From: a virus
Length of the DNA: 25,462 nucleotides
Direction: 5' to 3' (one strand)
IMG/VR virus record: IMGVR_UViG_3300003690_000207
Span: 1-25,462 of that record
Below the pieces are notes generated by a model that was not told the DNA's origin, did not search any database, and saw only the letters and a list, made by a program, of their open reading frames with translations. Of this stretch, positions 21,681-25,462 are shown piece by piece (within the stretch, counting starts at the first letter, position 1; each line of letters begins with the position of its first letter). The position numbers were made by a program, and so were the translations under genes.

Positions 21681-22584
21681 GCTTAAAAGCTGGTGGAGAA
21701 CTCCCCAGGTAACTATCAGGGGCCGTGCGTTCCTTTTACCCCTACCGACGAGCTTCCCCCATATAGCTCTGCCCCGCTTTGGCATGAAGCTCCCTGCCAT
21801 AGGTGGGATAAGGCTAGCCAATTCAAAAGTGAAGTGGGTAGTGCTGGGAACGGTGATAATGTCAGCCAGTGTCGTAGGTACTGGGATGTGGTTCGCCATC
21901 AAAGATGTCGTTACCTCTAGTTATGATTGGCCCAGGGCAGGTGCATCCTACGCCCTTGGCACCCCCCTTGGCACGATGGGTGAACAGTTGGAGCATTATG
22001 AGGACGAGACTCCCAGCCAGACCTTGCAAATTAACCTTGCGGATGGGGTGCGTATCAGCACATTGACCTTTCAGAACCTGGACATGGGACGGACGGGCCT
22101 GACGGATTGTGTCGTGGTGCAGCGTGGTGCTGGTACAGGCTACCTATATGTGAATGACATCATAATGACGGGGGTGAGTGCGCCGAGCCTGGACTGGGCT
22201 AACTCTGAGATAGGCACACTGACCATTGGTGGGCAGACCGATGGTCATACCTTTGGGGCCACCATTGACAGCACTATTGCCGACCAGGTAATAGTCAGCA
22301 CCCGTGGCTCTGGCACGTTTGATGCAAGGGACACCAGCGTTGACCGTCTCATCCTGTCATTGGCTGGTAATGCTACCGTCGGGACGCTGTCCTTCACCGA
22401 CGTTGCTTGCTCGGTTGGGGGCTGGAATATAGACTATGTTAAGGCTTCCACCCTGACCCAAGATGCCACTAGTAGATTTGGCACAGGGAGTGGCATTAAC
22501 TCTGCCGATTACGTTTTACAGTCGACGCTTTCCTATAGGTCAGCCACGGACACCATTGTAGATACGCCCATCAAGGTGCAGTAA
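21673..22584 (+). CDS. Membrane-anchored beta-repeat protein, unknown function
   Basis: The N-terminal 30-40 residues are basic and Pro-rich (KLKSWWRTPQVTIRGRAF). A single transmembrane helix follows at about residues 54-75 (VKWVVLGTVIMSASVVGTGM), then about 230 residues of short strand repeats with Thr/Gly/Asp turns (TLTFQNLDMGRTGLTDCVVV, TLTIGGQTDGHTFGATIDST), as in a beta-solenoid. This predicts a signal-anchored protein exposed outside the cytoplasm. I chose ATG 21673, giving the 8-nt overlap (ATGAATAA) used elsewhere here; ATG 21658 is the alternative. It could alter the infected cell surface or act in the tail. No family is recognised. Confidence 0.72.
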   Translation: MNKLKSWWRTPQVTIRGRAFLLPLPTSFPHIALPRFGMKLPAIGGIRLANSKVKWVVLGTVIMSASVVGTGMWFAIKDVVTSSYDWPRAGASYALGTPLGTMGEQLEHYEDETPSQTLQINLADGVRISTLTFQNLDMGRTGLTDCVVVQRGAGTGYLYVNDIIMTGVSAPSLDWANSEIGTLTIGGQTDGHTFGATIDSTIADQVIVSTRGSGTFDARDTSVDRLILSLAGNATVGTLSFTDVACSVGGWNIDYVKASTLTQDATSRFGTGSGINSADYVLQSTLSYRSATDTIVDTPIKVQ

Positions 22585-22586
22585 CC

Positions 22587-22790
22587 ATGTGGCCCTTCAA
22601 ACGTAACAGGTGGAAGCCCCCAAACGCCCCGCTAACATCCTTAGCCTTTGAAGACCAAGGAACCTGGGAGATGTGGCAGGGGCTGATGGATGTCCGAGAG
22701 AGGGTGGGCCGCATTGAGGGTGGGCTGATGCTGCTCATCCCCCTGGTGCTAGCAATATTAGGGCTACTGATTGCAATCGGGACGGGGTAA
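22587..22790 (+). CDS. Small tail-anchored membrane protein, XhlA/holin-accessory-like (67 aa)
   Basis: A basic, aromatic start (MWPFKRNRWKPPNAP) leads to an amphipathic helix (WEMWQGLMDVRERVGRIEGG) and a C-terminal transmembrane helix at about 48-66 (LMLLIPLVLAILGLLIAIGT). The order of a coiled helix then an R-x-E-GGL-x-LL helix recalls haemolysin XhlA-type proteins that work with holins. It begins 2 nt after the previous stop and is the last gene before the late terminator. Confidence 0.68.
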   Translation: MWPFKRNRWKPPNAPLTSLAFEDQGTWEMWQGLMDVRERVGRIEGGLMLLIPLVLAILGLLIAIGTG

Positions 22791-22895
22791 ACCACTACCG
22801 AGGGTGCCAGATTGGCGTGGTGACCCCTTTACGAGCCAAACAGGGGCAGTCCACGGGGGCGTTGGTGGGCATTGGCGGTGTTATAACGGCGTCCA

Positions 22896-22941
22896 GGGGC
22901 CAGCGTAGGGCGCAACAATAACAGGAAGTACCGCTGGCCCC
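22896..22941. repeat. Perfect 10-bp inverted repeat, 26-nt loop
   Basis: GGGGCCAGCG (22896-22905) is the exact reverse complement of CGCTGGCCCC (22932-22941). In RNA it would form a very stable stem. No T-run follows, so it is not a simple terminator. Confidence 0.7.
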
Positions 22942-22950
22942 ACTTATCAT

Positions 22951-22979
22951 GCCCCAGGTCATCCCCTGCGGCCTGTGGC
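22951..22979. repeat. Imperfect inverted repeat, 7 of 8 pairs
   Basis: GCCCCAGG (22951-22958) pairs with CCTGTGGC (22972-22979) with one C-T mismatch, around a 13-nt loop. It lies 9 nt after the 10-bp repeat. Confidence 0.5.
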
Positions 22980-22990
22980 ATTGTTATGCT

Positions 22991-23009
22991 AGTCTAGCCA
23001 TGCTAGACT
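22991..23009. repeat. Perfect 8-bp inverted repeat with CAT centre
   Basis: AGTCTAGC (22991-22998) and GCTAGACT (23002-23009) are separated by only CAT. G-U and G-C pairs could lengthen it to about 11 bp in RNA (22988-23012). The tight dyad resembles a dimeric repressor or recombinase site as much as an RNA hairpin. Confidence 0.6.
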
Positions 23010-23036
23010 GGTCATAGCGCATATAGGTGGCCTCCT

Positions 23037-23050
23037 AGTATGCGCATACT
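23037..23050. repeat. Perfect 14-bp palindrome
   Basis: AGTATGCGCATACT reads the same on both strands with no central spacer, 4 nt before the late terminator stem. A spacerless palindrome of this length is a likely protein-binding site (operator or recombinase). Confidence 0.6.
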
Positions 23051-23054
23051 TGGG

Positions 23055-23096
23055 ATAGGGAGTCTGATTTGAGAGAGTCAGGCTCCCTATTTTTTT
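23055..23096 (+). terminator. Strong rho-independent terminator of the late operon
   Basis: ATAGGGAGTCTGA (23055-23067) pairs with TCAGGCTCCCTAT (23078-23090), 13 pairs including one G-U, around a 10-nt loop. Seven T follow (23090-23096). It closes the rightward structural gene block and insulates it from the promoter at 23217. Confidence 0.93.
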
Positions 23097-23216
23097 GTCC
23101 ATTTTCACCCCTGTTCCCAGGCCACCCATAGTAAGAGATAGGGCATAGACCCATGGGAGACATTTGTACAATTGGGAGCAGTTTCTAAAATCAAACAAAA
23201 TAGCCCACATAAACCC

Positions 23217-23245
23217 TTGACAAGTGTTGACCACTACTATATACT
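23217..23245 (+). promoter_or_regulatory. Strong sigma70-type promoter for the right-hand small-gene block
   Basis: TTGACA (23217-23222), a 17-bp spacer and TATACT (23240-23245) match the bacterial consensus at 11 of 12 positions. Transcription should start near 23252. TTGTACAA (23164-23171) upstream and TTGTACA (23250-23256) at the start site flank it and may be operator half-sites; TTGAC is also repeated within the spacer. Confidence 0.82.
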
Positions 23246-23251
23246 CCTATT

Positions 23252-23447
23252 GTACAGAGTAACAGGAGGCAAACAAACAACGACAAACCAAACAAACATA
23301 GAAGAACAGACGAGGGAAGTGGTTCCACCCTCAACAAAGACCCCGAGGCTGATAAACACAGCCGCCACAAAGCGGCAGCCGAGGCCAAGCGGAGAGCCTG
23401 ATTCCCAGCGCAAGCGACATCAGGAAACAGCGAGGAGAGAAGGGGTT
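23252..23447 (+). other. ATG-free structured leader of the small-gene transcript
   Basis: About 195 nt downstream of the promoter hold no ATG on the + strand. AGGAGG appears at 23264-23269 in the same style as the later modules, but no start codon follows; the next sequence is A/C-rich. Small hairpins are present, for example GCCGC (23361-23365) with GCGGC (23372-23376). In one frame the stretch from 23270 reads like a basic peptide ending at a TGA, with no start codon. It is read here as an untranslated leader or a gene that lost its start. Confidence 0.5.
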
Positions 23448-23530
23448 GGTGAGGACAGGGAACCAGCAATTCCCTGTAAGCCCCGAGGCTGGTTCCAAGG
23501 CCAGTCAAACCAACAGGGCTGGAGGCCACG
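23448..23530 (+). promoter_or_regulatory. Repeated structured 5' module, copy 1
   Basis: GGTGAG is followed by stem P1 ACAGGGAA/TTCCCTGT (23455-23462, 23470-23477). Then TAA leads into P2 AGCCC/GGGCT (23479-23483, 23516-23520), which encloses P3 GGCTGG/CCAGTC (23487-23492, 23501-23506) with loop TTCCAAGG. GGAGGCC ends 3 nt before the ATG at 23531. It shares order, loop and ribosome site with the three other copies. Confidence 0.75.
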
Positions 23531-23743
23531 ATGAGAACAATAAGAAAGATGCCCAACGGGAGACTGAGTCTTGCAGAGTGCAGGTTCCTGTACCAAATGA
23601 CATTCAATGAGGAACTGCCAGACAATATCACATTCATCGAAGCAGCCGAGGCTGCCTTTGAATTCTCAGGGGAGAAGGGATTCTACAAACTTCTCAAGAA
23701 CATCAGGGACAACAAGATAGTGGAACAATGGGTCAAGGGATAA
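23531..23743 (+). CDS. Small hypothetical protein (70 aa), first gene of the right block
   Basis: It begins MRTIRKMPNGRLSLAECRFL, then YQMTFNEELPDNITFIEAAE, and ends KNIRDNKIVEQWVKG. It is soluble, probably helical, and not recognised. Translation should start from GGAGGCC in module copy 1, 5 nt upstream of the ATG. It is the first clear ORF after the promoter at 23217, so it is probably an early or regulatory gene. The next module begins at its stop. Confidence 0.72.
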   Translation: MRTIRKMPNGRLSLAECRFLYQMTFNEELPDNITFIEAAEAAFEFSGEKGFYKLLKNIRDNKIVEQWVKG

Positions 23744-23827
23744 GGTGAGCCACCGACCCTACGGGGTCGGCGTAACCCCCAGGGCTGGTGGCAAGGCCAG
23801 CCCAAATAACAGGGGTAGGAGGCCAAA
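23744..23827 (+). promoter_or_regulatory. Repeated structured 5' module, copy 2
   Basis: GGTGAG follows the stop codon. P1 is CCGACCC/GGGTCGG (23753-23759, 23764-23770) with a cUACGg tetraloop. TAA is followed by P2 ACCCC/GGGGT (23775-23779, 23812-23816), which encloses P3 GGGCTGG/CCAGCCC (23782-23788, 23797-23803) with loop TGGCAAGG. AGGAGGCC ends 3 nt before the ATG at 23828. Confidence 0.8.
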
Positions 23828-24010
23828 ATGAACATGAGAACCCCAGTCAACACAGGGACACTAAAATCAGCACTGACAAAGATAATCTATAAACTCAAAG
23901 AGGAGTTGCGAGAGGAGAAGGCTGAGGTTGAGCGGTTGAAGGCGGAGGTTGCAATCCTTCATCAGTATGTAGCGACATCAGAGCGACTGCGCAGGTCGCT
24001 GAGGTCATAA
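23828..24010 (+). CDS. Small coiled-coil protein (60 aa)
   Basis: Residues about 14-50 (KSALTKIIYKLKEELREEKA and VERLKAEVAILHQY) form a clear charged heptad coiled coil, and the end is basic (RLRRSLRS). It probably oligomerises or binds a partner; no family is recognised. It starts 5 nt after AGGAGG of module copy 2 and is followed at once by module copy 3. Confidence 0.75.
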   Translation: MNMRTPVNTGTLKSALTKIIYKLKEELREEKAEVERLKAEVAILHQYVATSERLRRSLRS

Positions 24011-24098
24011 AGGTGAGGAGCAGGGGCTACGGCCCCTGTTAAACCCCTGCACTGGTTCCAAGGCCAGAGCAAAACTTTCAAGGGGTTAGGAGGCCAGA
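24011..24098 (+). promoter_or_regulatory. Repeated structured 5' module, copy 3
   Basis: AGGTGAG (24011-24017) is followed by P1 CAGGGGC/GCCCCTG (24021-24027, 24032-24038) with a cUACGg tetraloop. Then TAA leads to P2 AACCCCT/AGGGGTT (24042-24048, 24081-24087), which encloses P3 CTGG/CCAG (24052-24055, 24064-24067) with loop TTCCAAGG, extended by GC/GC past an A-A mismatch. AGGAGGCC ends 3 nt before the ATG at 24099. Confidence 0.82.
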
Positions 24099-24329
24099 AT
24101 GAACCAGAACAGCAGCGGAGAAAAGGTATACAGAGTCAGCCTCACGGACGAGCAACTGAACTGGATCGGGTCGGCACTGAGGAGCCAAGCGAAGGCGGGA
24201 GGCACTCGCAAGACCAAGACCGCAGCCAAGCTCTCCAAACTGGCAGCGAGGCTGATGGAGCGACACGCTGGGAACCCTAACCTGATGCTGAATGGACAAA
24301 TCACCGCAACGCTAGAGGAGGCCAACTAA
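24099..24329 (+). CDS. Small basic helical protein (76 aa)
   Basis: It starts MNQNSSGEKVYRVSLTDEQL, continues NWIGSALRSQAKAGGTRKTK and then TAAKLSKLAARLMERHAG. A short strand followed by helices rich in Lys and Arg gives it a net basic middle, compatible with nucleic-acid binding, but no known motif is present. It starts 5 nt after AGGAGG of module copy 3. Confidence 0.72.
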   Translation: MNQNSSGEKVYRVSLTDEQLNWIGSALRSQAKAGGTRKTKTAAKLSKLAARLMERHAGNPNLMLNGQITATLEEAN

Positions 24330-24428
24330 AGACGCAGGAGGGGCCAGGGGGTTCTGCCCCCTGGTGTAACTGCCCAGGCCAGAAGTCCCAAGGACTGGTC
24401 AAACTCAGGAGCAGATTAAGGAGGCCAC
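24330..24428 (+). promoter_or_regulatory. Repeated structured 5' module, copy 4 (divergent)
   Basis: P1 is CCAGGGGG/CCCCCTGG (24344-24351, 24357-24364), loop TTCTG. TAA is followed by P2 CTGCCC/GG-A-GCAG (24070-type pairing at 24370-24375 with 24408-24414, one bulged A), which encloses P3 GGCCAG/CTGGTC (24377-24382, 24395-24400) with CCAAGG in its loop. AGGAGGCC ends 2 nt before the ATG at 24429. GGTGAG is not conserved here. P3 has the two strands swapped in sequence compared with the other copies, yet still pairs. Confidence 0.7.
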
Positions 24429-24698
24429 ATGGCAGAGATAACGGATAAAGAGGAGGGCATGGTGGGACGACGACACGATTGGTGGATGGCACGGATAGGC
24501 AAGACCATGACGACGTATAGGGGGCATCTGATAGTCCGCTGTAACTGGGCGGGGGGACAGCATGGAGGCGAGTGGTACGTCCAGACTCGCCACAGCCCCA
24601 CAGGGATGGCGTGGTCGGATGAGGAGTGTCCGCATTTCGATTCCATAGCTGGGGCCAAGGATTATATCAAGGAAGGGGTTAGAGATAAATGGCAATAA
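24429..24698 (+). CDS. Small hypothetical protein (89 aa)
   Basis: It begins MAEITDKEEGMVGRRHDWWM, then TMTTYRGHLIVRCNWAGGQH, then GGEWYVQTRHSPTGMAW, and ends YIKEGVRDKWQ. It is rich in Trp, His and Gly, with two Cys, and probably forms a small alpha/beta fold. I do not recognise it. Its ATG lies 4 nt after AGGAGG of module copy 4, and its stop overlaps the next ATG by 10 nt, so the two are coupled. Confidence 0.7.
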   Translation: MAEITDKEEGMVGRRHDWWMARIGKTMTTYRGHLIVRCNWAGGQHGGEWYVQTRHSPTGMAWSDEECPHFDSIAGAKDYIKEGVRDKWQ

Positions 24699-24895
24699 CA
24701 GATGTGCAGGTCAGTTTGGTAGGTGAGGATGGGAACGCCTTCACCATCCTGAGCAGGGTGACGAAGGCGTTGAAACGGGCAGGGCATGGGGACTTAGTGG
24801 ATGAATTTATGGAGGAAGCCACAAGCGGAGACTATAACCACCTGCTCCAAACAGTTTTGGAATATGTAGAGACAGACGATGAGGAGAGTGAATAA
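24689..24895 (+). CDS. Conserved small acidic phage protein (68 aa)
   Basis: The sequence reads ITDVQVSLVGEDGNAFTILS, then RVTKALKRAGHGDLVDEFME, then EATSGDYNHLLQTVLEYVET. I recall this V-x-LVGEDGNAF-IL block with a following ATSGDYDHLL segment as a widespread small phage and actinobacterial protein with no established function. It has no structured module of its own: it is coupled to the gene before by overlap and to DUF932 after by TAATG. Confidence 0.78.
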   Translation: MAITDVQVSLVGEDGNAFTILSRVTKALKRAGHGDLVDEFMEEATSGDYNHLLQTVLEYVETDDEESE

Positions 24896-25462
24896 TGCCA
24901 GCAGGAATAACAGCAACAGACGGGATGATGTACACGGGAGCAACCCCTTGGCACGGGCTTGGAGTTAAGCTGGATAATCCAGCAACGGCAGCAGAGGCCA
25001 TCGCTGCTGCGGGTCTGAATTGGACGGTCACGAAGAAGCCCGTGTACGTTCGGAATGTCCATGGTGGATTTCAGGAGGTAGCTGGCAAGGCCGCTATCGT
25101 TCGGGAGGATACCCAGGAGGTTTTCACCATCATGGGGATGGGATACGAACCCCTCCAGAACTGGGATGGGTGCGGCTTGCTGGACGGGACTGTCGGGGCA
25201 GGGGAGGCCATTTATCACACGGCAGGTTCCCTGTTCGGGGGGCGCAAGATATTCCTACTGGTTAAACTGCCAGAGGATATAGAGGTCATACCTGGGGATG
25301 TGGTGCAGCCCTACATTTTACTGTCTAACTCGCATGACGGGAGCCAAGCTGTGCGGATGCAATTGACTCCGATACGGGTGGTGTGCGCCAACACCCTCTC
25401 CGCAGCCCTACGGGGTGGGGGTGGCTTTTATGCCAAACACACGAAGAATGTCCTAACGAGGG
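24895..25462 (+). CDS. DUF932 / phage-plasmid-like protein, 3'-partial
   Basis: The frame opens on TAATG at 24895 and stays open to the right edge (189 complete codons). It reads MPAGITATDGMMYTGATPWH with GLG, then NWTVTKKPVYVR, GMGYEPLQNWD, GAGEAIYHTAGSLFGGRKIF, and SNSHDGSQAVRMQLTPIRVV followed by CANTLSAAL. These are hallmarks of the DUF932 family, common in phages and plasmids and of unknown biochemical role. It belongs to the small-gene transcript from 23217. The C-terminus lies outside the window. Confidence 0.92.
   Translation, partial: MPAGITATDGMMYTGATPWHGLGVKLDNPATAAEAIAAAGLNWTVTKKPVYVRNVHGGFQEVAGKAAIVREDTQEVFTIMGMGYEPLQNWDGCGLLDGTVGAGEAIYHTAGSLFGGRKIFLLVKLPEDIEVIPGDVVQPYILLSNSHDGSQAVRMQLTPIRVVCANTLSAALRGGGGFYAKHTKNVLTR

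Larger units (their letters stand above)
22791..23054 (+). other. Non-coding late 3' region with several inverted repeats
   Basis: No convincing ORF lies between the last late gene and the terminator at 23055. The segment is G/C-rich at first and holds four inverted repeats, listed separately. It could be the structured 3' UTR of the late transcript, a regulatory or replication site, or a DNA-binding region. No tRNA fold was found. Confidence 0.55.

Noticed and set aside
23172-23534. A 120-codon plus-strand frame spanning promoter, leader and module copy 1
   Set aside because: Its start precedes the promoter, its composition is Gln/Arg/Pro-rich, and it runs through the structured module. The ATGA-like overlap at its end is probably chance. 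A GTG at 23319 could open a shorter version, but there is no homology to support it.
23191-23637. A 148-codon minus-strand frame over the leader
   Set aside because: It covers the promoter and the first small gene on the other strand; Leu/Ser-rich composition mirrors the G/A-rich leader.
23448-24428. CRISPR array
   Set aside because: The repeated units are not identical direct repeats with spacers; they are separated by coding genes and differ in sequence while keeping structure.
1-25462. Genome-wide recoding of TGA as an amino acid
   Set aside because: TGA closes the terminase and several other genes with ATGA overlaps at sensible lengths, so it is a normal stop here; only the site at 5768 is suspicious.

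Overview
The window is a 25.5 kb, entirely rightward-transcribed piece of a tailed dsDNA phage or prophage (Caudoviricetes). It holds an HK97-type head and a long non-contractile (siphovirus-like) tail: a tape measure, a frameshifted tail chaperone pair and tail-tube-like proteins are present, and there is no sheath. No host gene, tRNA, integrase, repressor, endolysin or CRISPR array was seen, so lifestyle and host are open. Coding sequences use AGG, ATA and GGG freely, which would fit Chloroflexota such as Dehalococcoidia, but this is a weak inference.

Layout, left to right. (1) 1-5445: a DNA methyltransferase cut by the left edge, large terminase, a small membrane protein, portal, a VRR-NUC-like nuclease, a MuF-type minor head protein with a Com-like zinc ribbon at its C-terminus, and an SNase-like nuclease. 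Most are joined by ATGA or TAATG overlaps. (2) 5446-5572: a non-coding segment with a near-consensus promoter whose spacer is a perfect inverted repeat, followed by a long structured hairpin. (3) 5573-7914: a small domain, the prohead protease and the major capsid protein. The small domain is in frame with the protease and separated from it by one TGA. (4) 7924-11892: a zinc-ribbon microprotein, several beta-rich candidate virion proteins, a very acidic 41-residue ORF, a fibre-like protein and small connector-region genes. (5) 11938-20924: head-tail adaptor, a frame-disrupted minor protein, tail terminator, two tail-tube-like proteins, chaperones G and G-T (slippery CCCTTTA), tape measure, distal tail protein with a carbohydrate-binding-like domain, and a tail hub protein. 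(6) 20935-22790: five small or anchored proteins, four of them membrane proteins (holin-like candidates). (7) 22791-23096: non-coding, with four inverted repeats and a strong terminator that closes the late block. (8) 23217 onward: a strong sigma70-type promoter, an ATG-free leader, then a run of small genes of unknown function leading to a DUF932 protein cut by the right edge.

The best candidate for something undescribed is in block 8. Four successive small genes (ATG at 23531, 23828, 24099 and 24429) are each preceded by the same 80-100 nt module. It has a short conserved leader sequence (GGTGAG in three of the four copies), a stable hairpin (cUACGg tetraloop in two copies), a TAA, a second stem enclosing a third hairpin with CAAGG in its loop, an A-rich strand, and AGGAGGCC 4-5 nt before the ATG. 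The stems change sequence from copy to copy but keep pairing, so this looks like a multicopy structured RNA that sets translation or mRNA processing gene by gene. Other points of note are the in-frame TGA at an apparent Cys position before the protease, the promoter-hairpin unit at 5455-5559, and the MuF-Com fusion.
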